Shown here in pieces: positions 51,170 through 62,072 of a DNA stretch of 64,000 nucleotides. The number at the start of each line of letters is the position of its first letter. Positions within the stretch are counted from its first letter, which is position 1. A program made the translations under genes and the position numbers. The stretch is from Inia geoffrensis (Eukaryota; Chordata; Mammalia; Artiodactyla; Iniidae): assembly GCA_036417435.1 (NCBI GenBank), contig CM070905.1, positions 21,553,592 through 21,617,591 on the forward strand, in the 5' to 3' direction. The notes under the pieces were generated by a model. That model was not told where the DNA came from. It worked only from the letters and a program-made list of their open reading frames with translations, and ran no database searches.

Positions 51170-51260
51170 TAGTCACATCACTTTTCCACTTAAAATTATT
51201 TGATGGCTCCTCACTTTCCATAAAATAAAATTCAAACTCACTAACATGGGGTTAAGATCC
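51170..51260 (+). mobile_element. L2-like remnant
   Basis: 'ataaaattcaaactcactaa' after 'tgatggctcctcactttcca' resembles the L2 3' region. Short. Confidence 0.4.
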
Positions 51261-51651
51261 TTTAATTTGTGTTTATAAATGAACAAGCAAATTACATACA
51301 CTCACACACAACCTCTACTTTTTTTGTTGTTGTTTAAATGCATTAATTTGCTAAAATAAAATAAAATTTAAAACTTTGGGCAATGTCCAGAGAAAAGGCA
51401 TTAAAAAATAGAAATCAACACAATTACTACATCCCAGAGATAATCTCTGTTAAGACTTTAGTAAATTTCTTTGCAGTTTTTTCTATATGCATAAGCATAC
51501 AAAAGGGGGTGGGTGTTGTGTGTTTAAAGATAAATCAGAGCAACCCATTTAATAAGGCATTGTGCTTTTTTTGATCTGTGGGTCTTTTATATGCTATTAT
51601 ATCTGGAAGATTTTCTCTACTTAATTAAAAAATATTCTAAAACTTACTTTT

Positions 51652-51856
51652 TTGTGTGTGTGTGTGTGGTATGCGGGCCTCTCACTGTTGTGGCCTCTCT
51701 CATTGCGGAGCACAGGCTCCAGACGCACAGGCTCAGCGGCCATGGCTCACAGGCCTACCCGCTCCGCAGCATGTGGGATCTTTCCCGACCGGGGCACAAA
51801 CCCGTGTCCCCTGCATCGGCAGGCGGACTCTCAACCACTGCGCCACCAGGGAAGTC
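51652..51856 (-). mobile_element. CHR-2-like SINE, (TG)n end
   Basis: Reverse orientation. The 3' end has about seven CA units (read gtgtgtg on the plus strand). The duplication ctaaaacttactttt lies at 51637-51651 and 51857-51871. Confidence 0.95.
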
Positions 51857-51871
51857 CTAAAACTTACTTTT

Positions 51872-52745
51872 AAATAGCAGCCTAATAGCCCATCATAATT
51901 CAAGGACATCTCAATAAAATTGTTCTATTAAATCTAGTAAATCTAAGGGCAATAGTAACATTTCTATTAATAGTATTAGATACTTGCTAGAGGATTAATT
52001 TTCAATCCATGCATTACATTTGGATAAATATAAACATAATCATTGCCCTAAATGCCCTGGAAAAGCAGGTTAGAATACCGTAAAAAATTCATAATATCTT
52101 ACTAAATTTCCTCAAGAGAATAAAATAAAATTCAAAGAGTTCTGTTTCACTACACTTAAATTTCTGCAAAAGGGAGAGGCAAGTCTCCTAAATGTACATT
52201 GATAAGTTAATCCTTATTTCTCCTAATATGCAAAATCATAAAGTATAAATAAATAGAGAGGAGGAGTTCACTGTCAAATAATGGGTAGGATAAATGTTAG
52301 CTGTTCAGAGGGGAATAGAATATAGCAAGTGACTTTGGAACACCATCAGCCAAGCCACCTTCAGTAAACAGTATCTTTTGTAACTGTACATATGAAACAA
52401 ACTTGAATAAAAAGAAAAAGATTTACTTAAAGTACTAAAAGCTGGTGATTCTGGAGAGAAATATGGGCAGGGACACCAGTCCACATATATAATATATAAG
52501 GAAGAAGTACCTGACCAATGATCCGGCCTGTATCAACTGCCCTGTATACTGTCTGGGAAAAGTCTACCTCCAAGCATCTTCCTGGTTCTGATATGCTACA
52601 CTAACTCAACAAATGCCAAATGTTAATCCAATTTCCCAAATAGGAGTTGTTGAATATGCATAAGGATAAAGATAAATTCCTGCGTTCAAGAAACACGAAG
52701 AATGGTAAAATAAATTAGATCTGTACACAAAGGAAATCATAGCTC
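51872..52745. other. Intron 1 stretch, no recognised feature
   Basis: AT-rich, with no named repeat. Confidence 0.5.
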
Positions 52746-52920
52746 ATTTACTTCTTCCAAGAAGTCTCTCCTCAAGCCCATGTCAACAGAAGCTCCATTC
52801 TCTGAATCTCACCTCTAATTTCTGTAGCATTTACTGCTTTTATCACTCACCTGAACTTAAGCTTTTCCTACCTTCTATTGTACTATTATAGGTACAGATA
52901 GCTCATCACCAGAAATTCTC
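52745..52920 (+). mobile_element. L2-like remnant
   Basis: 'ttcttccaagaagtctctcc' and 'tctgtagcatttactgcttt' follow the L2 3' UTR. Confidence 0.5.
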
Positions 52921-53418
52921 TCTCATAACTTCAAATAGGCTTGGCTATTATTCAGGAGTTAGAGGCACCCAATAATTTGTTTATGGCACAGATAGCCAAA
53001 AATGTGAAAAGCCATAATTGTGACTCAAATACCACAATGTAGCAATAAAAACAAAAAACAAAGTTTTCTTTAACCTGTCACCCATAGTAGCATTTTAGGT
53101 TGTAGAAAATGGAGATGATAGATGTCAAGACTTAAAACTTTCAGACCTAGATATGTAAATTTTCTAATCATCTAAAATTCTAAATTCTAGAAGAAACTCT
53201 TCTTGAAGTTATTTTCAGCTCTTTTAAAATCTATGCCTCAGTTTGTTTAAGGAAAGAACAAGTTTCATAACTACCTTCCAGTCAATATTTCACATGTTAA
53301 CTATATAAATTTTAGGAAAAAAAAATACCAACTTTCAACTAACATCTGCACCATGAACTACTTACCAAAGTATGTGTGAATGTACGTACATCTCCATGTA
53401 AGTATGTACACTGATAGT
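52920..53418. other. Intron 1 stretch, no recognised feature
   Basis: No named repeat or coding segment. Confidence 0.5.
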
Positions 53419-53707
53419 CAGGTAAATAACTTAAAAGATGAAGACATGGAGCCAGTCCATATACATGCATTCTGAACAAAAATAAAAGAAGATAAAAGGC
53501 TAGCTCAATTGTCACAGAAAGTTCTCAAAGTAAAAGACTTGAAGTCAAGTGATTTACTATCTAATAGGCAGGTAAATAACTTAAAAGATGAAGACATGGA
53601 GCCAGTCCATATACATGCATTCTGAACAAAAATAAAAGAAGATAAAAGACTAGCTCAACTGTCACAGAAAGTTCTCAAAGTAAAAGACTTGAAGTCAAGT
53701 GATTTGC
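53419..53707. repeat. 139-bp tandem duplication, period 150 bp
   Basis: Copies 53419-53557 and 53569-53707 begin caggtaaataacttaaaaga and end caagtgattt(a/g)c. They differ at about three positions, so the duplication is recent relative to the surrounding intron. An 11-bp spacer separates them. No transposon hallmark is present. Confidence 0.95.
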
Positions 53708-53810
53708 TAATTCCAGGTGGTCACTTTCCTTACAGGGCTTCAGTTCATATGCACTAATCAGTTTGACACTACCTCAATAACAGAGGGGGGGGGCGGGAAT
53801 CAACCAAGAA

Positions 53811-54380
53811 CAGCCTGACAGTTCCTTAAACAGTTAAACATAGAATTACTATATGACCCAGAAATTCCACTAATAGGCATTTACCTAAAAGATATGAAAA
53901 CATACAACCACACAAAAAACTTGTACACAAATGTTTACAGCAGCCAAAAAAGGGGATACAACCTAGATGCCCATCTACTAATGAATGGATAAAAATGTGG
54001 TATACCCATATAATAGAATATTACCTGCCATAAAAAGGATGTAGTATTGCTAAATGCTACAACATAAATGAACCTTAAAAACACTATGCTAAATGAAAGG
54101 AGCCAATCACAAAGATTACATATTCTATGACTTCATTTATATGAAATGTCCAGAATCTATAGAGACAGAAAGTAAATCAGTGGTTGCTCAGGGATAAGAA
54201 AGTAAGCAGATCATAACAAAGGGTATAGCTTCTTTTTGAGATTATGAAAATGTTCTAAAATTGACTGCAGTGATGGTTGCACATATCCATGAACATACTA
54301 AAAACCAATGAACTACACTTTTTAAGTAGCTGAATGCATGGGATGCAAATTACCAAACCAAAAACATTACTGTGTTAAAA
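53811..54380 (+). mobile_element. Old LINE-1 ORF2-end/3' remnant
   Basis: 'gaattactatatgacccaga', 'gcccatctactaatgaatgg' and 'gtggttgctcagggataaga' are L1 tail landmarks in order. Confidence 0.7.
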
Positions 54381-54885
54381 AGTCAGCTTTTTATATTACT
54401 TTTCCTATTTTCTATTAAATACTTATATTTAAGGAATTGGAGGAAATGATCCTTATCCTAAAATTAATCAAAATATTGGCAATATACTCTAAAACTATTA
54501 AAAGCTATTAGCCAAATCAGATTCCGTAATAAACTAAGCTTTAAAGTTCTCGAGGTCTCATTAGAAAAACTGCCCATAATAATATAAATAACCTTAATAA
54601 TAAAAAACTTTTTAAAATAGCAAGATAGATAAGAAGCTTTCTCTTCCAAGTTCTTCCAAATGCAATATCCCCACCCCAAGATAACCAATTTCACTTAAAA
54701 TATTCTCTGAAATTGCTAAAAACTATGAAAACCATGAAAGTTTATAGCACGGATTTAAAATTTATTATTAAAACTAAATATTTTAATATTTTTAACATGG
54801 CCAGTATATTACTCCATCTAACCCAAGAACAAAACTCTATTAAAAGAAGAAAACTAGTCTAAATGCTTAATTAACTCATGTATGC
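54380..54885. other. Intron 1 stretch, no recognised feature
   Basis: AT-rich; a 76-codon minus-strand frame (54464-54694) has no recognisable motif. Confidence 0.5.
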
Positions 54886-55190
54886 ATTTAATAAACACTA
54901 TGCTGGACTACAATGATGGGGGGCGAAATTTTCATAGTCCTTATGGAGCTTGTGGTCTAGCTGCGGGGGACAGCTATTAAGCAAACAATTATACAAATAA
55001 ATTCATAATTATACACTATATAAAGTGATATATGAGAAGGGTATACATTTGTATGAAAGCATTTAACTGTAGGGGTGGGGAAGGGGTGCCAGACTTCTTT
55101 GGTGGGACAGGGGTAAGTCAGACTTTGCTGTGAGTGACATTCTAGCTGACAGCTGAAGAATAAGTAGGAATTAGGTTTTAGGGCTCTTCT
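54885..55190 (+). repeat. Ancient mammalian interspersed repeat
   Basis: 'ttatggagcttgtggtctag', 'tctttggtgggacaggggta' and 'agctgaagaataagtaggaa' belong to the same unnamed old family as 22040-22290 and 680-1195. Confidence 0.5.
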
Positions 55191-55900
55191 GATCAAACTA
55201 CTTAGATCAAAAGGGAAGAAAGGGGACAATGAGAGGAAGGGGAAAGGGGACATACTCAAGGATGCTTAAAATAACTTAACATTTCTATTTATACAAAACA
55301 ACATGCCTTAACAAGTACATAGTATCACCTATGTACTTGTGATAACTATAATAAATACCGGTCATATTGAAGAAATATAATGATATTTTAAAAGTATTAA
55401 ATATTAACAGTATTTACAAACTAAAAAATTTACATTACACCCAAGTATCTTCCTTCTGAACAATGCCTTCACATAAATATTCCCATGAAAGTTCTAAAAA
55501 AAAAAAAAAAGGTAAATAATACAAAAATCACATTATAGGAAGGGAAAATAACTATATACTATGACAAAGATAAAACTCTCAATTTCTGGACCTCATAAAC
55601 AAGTCTCAAAAGAGAATTATGAATCATCAATAAAACCAAGAATAAATCTCATTTTAGTCAGTAAGCATTTAAAACAATTGCTAACAAATGATGTTATTCA
55701 TAGTCCCTAATTTTTCCCATCAGGTATTAGGAATAAGCAGTTAAGGTGTCAAAAGGCAAAATGAAGGAAAACACTGCGCAAAAAAATCTGGGACCCAGGT
55801 ATTAGGATAGTACATTAACATAACCATGAGGAATTCATAAGCCTAGAAAATATAAGTCTATTTCATAAGAACTAAACACAGAAAGATTTCCGCGTTTTCT
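55190..55900. other. Intron 1 stretch with a 12-bp-stem inverted repeat
   Basis: ACAAGTACATAG (55311-55322), a 6-nt loop, then CTATGTACTTGT (55329-55340). Otherwise nothing recognised. Confidence 0.5.
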
Positions 55901-57540
55901 GCTATTTGACAGAATAGGCTGCAGCAGACCAACACATTACCTCTTAAAACTAGAAAAGCTGTTTAAAATAGAAAAAAAAAAAGTTCTTAAGGTATCAGAG
56001 ACTTCCTGAGGCAGTAAGGATTTGAGATGCCAAAGAACTTGTTAAAGGGAGCTCCACATTCTGGGCAGCTTTCCCTCTCAGGACGTTCCACCTATTTCTT
56101 TAATGGCACAGGAAAGGAGCTGAGAAGCCAGGAAAAGACAGCTACTAAAGGTCAGAAAAGTCAGCAGAGCTTTTGGCAATTTCAAGGGGGTAGGGGGACA
56201 AAACTTGGTAACTGGGTCTTGCCATGACATCCAAGACCTGAGGGGTTAAGATCCTATAGAAAAGGTAGGTACAGAAGAACAAACCTGACACTGCATGCTG
56301 ATTTTCCTCTTAAAGCATCTGTTGATTCTTAAACTGCAAAAAGCAAGAGGCTAAAAAGCCAGCAGTAAGCAACTGAAAGCAAGGAGCTCCTCCTTTTAGG
56401 AGTCTCATGCTGCTGGAAAGGCAAAAATAGGAGAGGCCCTAGAAACACCTAGTCTCTCAGTTGGGTTCCCTGGAGGGCTACCAAAGTTGTGCAAGCTAGA
56501 TGTTCACAAAACCCAAAACTCAGCCTCAAGTCAGCTCAGTTCCTGACTGTTGAGGTGATCCGCCTCTATTTTATCTGCCTGCCAGAAGATGGGTGAATCC
56601 TCTCTAGAGAAATGCTGTAACATTAGGCAACTAACTGTAATTTGTATTTGTATCTAAAATTCTAAATATAATGTGTGGTATTCAGAAAAAGTTACTCCCC
56701 AAAATAATGGTAATAGTGATAATAATTATTATTATTACCAGACACACCAAGATAAAATGTGTGATAAAAGACAAGAGAAATAGACCTACAAGAGATCCAG
56801 ATATTGCAGTTTTCAGACACAGACTTTTTAGCAGCTTGATTGATGTCACAATGTGGAGATTTTCACTAGAGAATTAGAATCTATTTTTAAAAAGAGAGAG
56901 AGAAAATCAAATGAAAAGTCTAGCATTAAAAAACAGTTGAACCCAAGAATAAAAAAGATGGGATTAAAAGCTGACTGGACATACCAGAATAGAGAATCAG
57001 TGAACTGGAACACAGGCAAGTAAAGCCTATCCAGAATGAAATGAGAGAAAAAAAATGATAAAAAAAGACAGGAAAAAGCATAAAGGACATATGGGACAGG
57101 ACAAAAAAGGTAGACTACGGATTTAATTGAAGTCAGAGAGGAAAAAAGACAAAGAAGGGTGTAGAAAGAATATTTGAAGACTATCAAAATTTTTTCAGAA
57201 CTGATGTGAGTCATGCTATAAATTCGAGAGGTGCCAGAAATCCCAAACAGAGTAAATACAAAGAAAACCATTCTTAGGTGCTAATAGCTCTAAAATTAAA
57301 ATCTAGAAAATCTCTCATATTTCCAAAGATGACTTCTGAATGACTGACATATAGCAAAGTCAGATCACCACAAACAGCTGAAATGCATCTTATCAATAGA
57401 ACATCACACAGTCCCTGTATCAGTCTCAAAAAAAGTTAATGCAAATAATAGAGCCATCTGCCTATCTGCCAAAAAAAAAAAAAGAAGAAAAATTAAACAT
57501 AATACTAAACCTCCCAACATCTGATCAAGATAAAAAGTAT
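55900..57540 (+). mobile_element. Old L1/HAL1 5' and ORF1 remnant
   Basis: 'cagaatagagaatcagtgaa', 'agaatatttgaagactatca' and 'gaggtgccagaaatcccaaa' are in the order of L1/HAL1 ORF1. The 141-codon minus-strand frame at 56846-57271 is a shadow of this A-rich strand. Confidence 0.55.
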
Positions 57541-58261
57541 TTCTACACAGAAGGAAAGTGATGATGCTCAGAGAAGAATCTTAACTTGGTAAAGTTCACA
57601 AAGATCCAATCCTAGGAGCCAGCTCCACACATTCAATCTCTTGTCCTAGACCCACCTCAAGCTCTTCCTCTATCCCGGGTACCTTTATTTTCCTAAAGTT
57701 CTAGTATCATCAGACTGAAAATATCAGTCTTAGAACTTTCACTGGCCAGTAAGGTTCCCAAGCCAGGCCAGTACTAACCTTAGTTTAGGGAAAGGGAAAA
57801 AAGGGAAGGAAAGAAACAGAATGACAGTCTCCAGTCTCCAGGGCGTTGAATACCTCCAACTAGTGAAACTAGTGACTCACAACTCCTGGGTTTCAGATGT
57901 CTTTGGGATTGTAAAAATCCTCAAATTCATATGCATAGTAATCACTGTCTATACACCAAATAAATAATAAATCTCACAAATGTGTTCTATTTTTCAAATG
58001 TATGTGATTAATAAAATAAAAATCCATTTAAAAGCTAAAATGGGGGGGGGGGGAGAAGAAATGATAAGGAACAATGTCACTTTTGAATTATGTAAGCACT
58101 CTCCAGATATCTCTAAGGACCTATCTGACCAAAACCACATTCTTAATCCTGAATTACTAAGGATAATACCAAAGTAAACCCAGGGTACACAGAAACAGAG
58201 TTCCCTACACAGACAGTAGGAAAATAAATTGATACATTTAATCCAACAATTCAGCATCTCA
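57540..58261. other. Intron 1 stretch with a G12 run
   Basis: It contains an uninterrupted run of 12 G at 58042-58053. No repeat was named. Confidence 0.5.
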
Positions 58262-58361
58262 GAACTCATCATAAATGAGTTCAAGATTTGCTTCTGTAAG
58301 GCAGAATGTCTCATTACTAATGAGACATTAGTATACTTGTCAAATTATATCACTTTTACTC

Positions 58362-58821
58362 CATGTTGTTCTAATGGCCGAAGAACAGCAAAAACAAAAC
58401 AAACCCAGAAAGACTAAATGTCCCAAAACAGGGGGCCAATTAAATAAAATGCCATAAAATCATTATATGGATTATAATGTATCCATAACAAATGATAACA
58501 TAGAAAAATATTTAATAACATGAGGGAATACTTATCATATATTAAGAAGGAAAAAGAATACAGAACGGCAAACAGAACAATATCAAATTGGAAAATAGAT
58601 ATAGACACAACAGAATATCTGGAATGATATATATCACAGGGTGATTAGTTATCTTTTGGTGGTGGGATTAAGGGTAATTTAAATTTTGCTTCTGTGGGTC
58701 TATATTTTGCAAATATTCCTCAAGTAACTTAGGGTGGGTTTTTTTTGGCAATTAGAAAAAATATATATTCACTTTTAAATGTGGAATTTTAAAATAGTTG
58801 AAATAGATTCACCTCCTAACC
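58362..58821 (+). mobile_element. Old LINE-1 3' remnant flanked by a 28-bp direct repeat
   Basis: 'caggatgat'-free but L1-like order: 'gccaattaaataaaatgcca', 'ggattataatgtatccataa', 'ggtctatattttgcaaatat'. The identical 28 bp starting tacttgtcaaattatatcac occur at 58334-58361 and 58822-58849. Confidence 0.45.
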
Positions 58822-58849
58822 TACTTGTCAAATTATATCACTTTTACTC

Positions 58850-59210
58850 TGAACCATGAATCACATATTCACAAAGGTACAGTTTTAATTAATGTCTGAT
58901 TTTAAGTAATAAAGTAGACTAACAGGCAAAAGGTAAACACTTAAAAATGCAACCAATTTTACTATCTAAACTAATGAAGTCTTTCATTAACACATAAACA
59001 AAAGAAGGATCATTCTACAACAATAAAATTACCTAATGTGTAAATATACTTTCAATTTTTATATTAATACATTAAAACCTTAAATGTCGAGATAAAATAT
59101 ATCTAAATATCTTTCCCTTTCTCCATTCTCACCTTATAGCACTTTTTATCTGTATTCCCAATTAGGAACATATTACAGCCATGTAAAATACTGAAGCAGC
59201 AGTATTCTTC
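58850..59210. other. Intron 1 stretch, no recognised feature
   Basis: AT-rich, with no named repeat. Confidence 0.5.
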
Positions 59211-59430
59211 TTTGATAACAGAAGTCAGGAGGTCCAAGATCAGAGTCCTATCTCCTACCCTTTCAACTCTTAGACCTGGACAATTTAACTTACGTCTCTG
59301 AACCTCAGTTTCCCTAGCTGTAAAAGTGAATGATAATATTTATCATAGTTTTTATAAATACGAAATCAAAAGAACACAATCTAAGTCCTAAGCATGGTGC
59401 CTGACAAATAGAAGGTACTCAAGCGGTGGT
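59210..59430 (+). mobile_element. MIR SINE
   Basis: 'cgtctctgaacctcagtttc' then 'gtgcctgacaaatagaaggt' follow MIR from core to tail. Confidence 0.75.
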
Positions 59431-59489
59431 TGTCACTAGAGGCACACGCAAGAGTTTTTAAGTCCGAGAACTTGCCAGGCCTCCTGAAA

Positions 59490-59670
59490 ACTAAATGACC
59501 TTGGGTAAGTTACTTAACCTATATGGACCTCAGTTTCCTCGTATACAAAATAGATACAATACCTATCTTGTAGGTTTGTTGTAAGGATTAGGTAAAACTA
59601 TATACAAAAATCATCTTGCACACAGTAGGTGCTCCATAAATTGTAGTTAGTATCACTATTAGCTAGAGCA
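59490..59670 (+). mobile_element. MIR SINE
   Basis: 'tgaccttgggtaagttactt', 'ggacctcagtttcctcgtat' and 'cacagtaggtgctccataaa'. This is a second MIR in the same orientation. Confidence 0.8.
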
Positions 59671-59826
59671 ATAAACATTTGAGTATAGAGATTAGCAATT
59701 TAAAAAATATTTTTACATATGAGTGCATGTAATTCTAAGAATTAATCATTTAAATAGACACATTTCTCTTAATTCCCAAATTAGTTGTAAACTTCAGAAA
59801 AAAGTAAAATACAAGCAAACTTTTTT

Positions 59827-60049
59827 TTGTTTGTTTGTTTTTTGTTTTTTTGTTTTTGCGGTATGCGGGCCTCTCACTGCTGTGGCCTCTCCCGTTGCGG
59901 AGCACAGGCTCCGGACGCGCAGGCCCAGCGGCCATGGCTCACGGGCCCAGCCGCTCCGCGGCACGTGGGATCCTCCCGGACCGGGGCACGAACCCATGTC
60001 CCCTGCATCGGCAGGCGGACTCTCAACCACTGCGCCACCAGGGAAGCCC
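59827..60049 (-). mobile_element. CHR-2-like SINE
   Basis: Reverse orientation with an interrupted T-rich left end (ttttgtttg units). The duplication acaagcaaactttttt lies at 59811-59826 and 60050-60065. The body is very close to the common form. Confidence 0.95.
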
Positions 60050-60369
60050 ACAAGCAAACTTTTTTAACCACACTGCAAAATAAAAGGCCACTTCATTAGT
60101 TTCAAAATAAAAATGTGTTATCTATATAACTTGATCTGCTTTAACATTTTTAAAGTCCAAGTAAATCTAAAAGGGTTAGAAGGGAAAATGTTCTTTTCTG
60201 ACTTTGAGAGAAGGAAAACGTTTTTTAAGTCTGCAGGAGAAAAAAATAGAGATCCGAATTTTTCTTTTTTTCATGACTTCATGTCTTTCACACTAAAAGG
60301 TAAGTGCCTTTAACACAAGAACTCTTTCAAGTCTCTGAATTCCTGTCTCCACCTTTGTGCAGAAGCAGA

Positions 60370-60625
60370 TCAGCTCTACAGTTAAGACCACAGAATCTGG
60401 AGTTAGACTACCTGGGTTCAAATCCTGATTCCGTCCAGCAGTGTGACCTGAGGCAAGTTTTAACATCTCCCTGTCTCTTCAGCTGGAAAATGAAGATTCC
60501 TCATATAACTGTTTTGAGAGTTAGATGAGATAATACACTTAAGTGTTCATAAGAGAGCCTAGCAAATGCAAGGCACATTATAAATGTTTCCCATTGTTGT
60601 TACTGCTTTATTATTATCCCCTCAA
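60370..60625 (+). mobile_element. MIR SINE
   Basis: 'gagttagactacctgggttc', 'agtgtgacctgaggcaagtt' and 'gcaaggcacattataaatgt' make a nearly complete MIR. Confidence 0.85.
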
Positions 60626-60729
60626 AATGCCTTGATCAGTGACTTGTAATCAATGAATATTTGCTATTCTGTAGACAATTTCAACAAAAGGCTTTACTTA
60701 AAATTACGCCTGTTTATGAAGTACTTTAA

Positions 60730-61018
60730 GGACTTCCCTGGTGGCGCAGTGGTTAAGAATCCGCCTGCCAATGCTGGGGACACTGGTTAGATCCCTGGTC
60801 CTGGAAGATCCCACATGCTGTGGAGCAACTAGGCCCTTGCGCCGCAACTACTGAAGCCCGCGTGCCTAGAGCCCGTGCTCCACAGCAAGAGAAGCCACCG
60901 CAACGAGAAGCCTGCGCACTGCAAAGAAGCATAGCCCCCGCTCGGCTCAACTAGAGAAAGCCCGCACGCAGCAACAAAGACTCAATGCAGCCAAAAATTA
61001 AAAAAAAAAAAAAAAAAA
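60730..61018 (+). mobile_element. CHR-type SINE, long form
   Basis: 'gacttccctggtggcgcagt' to a 22-base A tail, with 'caactactgaagcc' units. The duplication aagtactttaa lies at 60719-60729 and 61019-61029. Confidence 0.95.
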
Positions 61019-61029
61019 AAGTACTTTAA

Positions 61030-61533
61030 CATGACTGTCGCTGCCAGTAAAGATACAGCAACTGCTGTTAGGATTTTAGGGCAAAAGTAAGTAAAGCCAA
61101 TCCCTTTCTCACACCTATTATACAAAGTTATAACATCCTCACTTGCTAACAGAAGTTCAGTGCCATCCTTACTTGCAAATTAAAAGTCCAGGCATGGCAC
61201 ACACCAATCCAGCAGACACAAAACTCTCAAATTCAAGCTCCATAATACTCAACTATACTCCTTCAAAGAAAAAGTTCAGGTTAATCCTCTATTGTAATAG
61301 TTTAGTGCTTTAAAATAAAAACTATACTGGATAAGTCAACAGAATATTACAAAGACTAAAAACACTGTATATGAAAGTGTTTGAGAGTTAAATATGCACT
61401 AAATACTAGTTTACAAATATATTTGAGAAAACCGTAACAACAGATTTCTCCTATTTCAAACGGCTGCCTTCTAACTCCAAAACTATAATGCTGCCCACTT
61501 CAAATCTGGCGCCAGGATAACGAGACATAAGTC
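61030..61533. other. Intron 1 stretch, no recognised feature
   Basis: No named repeat or coding segment. Confidence 0.5.
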
Positions 61534-61547
61534 AAAGTAAAGCTGCC

Positions 61548-62058
61548 TCGTTATTCCTGTCCTGCCCCTAGGTTCATCAGAACCTTTTTTTTTTTTTTTT
61601 TTTTTTAGATTCCATATATATGTGTTAGCATATGGTCTTTGTTTTTCTCTTTCTGACTTACTCCACTCTGTATGACAGACTCTAGGTCCATCCACCTCAC
61701 TACAAATAACTCAATTTCATTTCTTTTTATGGCCAAGTAATATTCCACTGTATATATGTGCCACATCTTCTTTATCCATTCATCTGTCAATGGAGGACAC
61801 GGGGAAGGGGAAGGGGAACCTGGTACGAAGTGAGAGAGTAGCACTGACACATATACACTACCAAATGTAAAATAGATAGCTAGTGGGAAGCAGCCACATA
61901 GCACCTAGAGGGGTGGGGATAGGGAAGGTGGGAGGGAGACACAACAGGGAGGAGATATGGGGATACATGTATACATATAGCTGATTCAGTTTGTTATACA
62001 GCAGAAACTAACACAACATTGTAAAGCAATTATACTCCAATAAAGATGTTAAAAAAAA
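61548..62058 (+). mobile_element. LINE-1 3' end with 5' inversion (twin priming)
   Basis: 61794-62058 is the plus-strand L1 3' end ('ctgacacatatacactacca', 'tactccaataaagatgtt', A tail). 61548-61793 is the adjoining upstream L1 segment in reverse complement ('acatcttctttatccattca'). One duplication flanks the whole unit: aaagtaaagctgcc at 61534-61547 and aaagtaaagttgcc at 62059-62072. It is therefore one insertion event. Confidence 0.92.
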
Positions 62059-62072
62059 AAAGTAAAGTTGCC

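Noticed and set aside
56846..57271. 141-codon Phe/Leu/Ser-rich minus-strand frame resembling a membrane protein
   Set aside because: It is the reverse of an A-rich L1/HAL1 ORF1 remnant. Lys/Glu-rich sense sequence gives Phe/Leu/Ser-rich antisense.
23225..60099. Many overlapping 60-160 codon open frames with recurring strings such as [11 protein letters not shown] or RYAGLSLLWPLPL
   Set aside because: They recur in every CHR-type SINE in several frames on both strands. The SINE body is GC-rich and stop-poor, so these are translation artefacts of one repeat and not a protein family.
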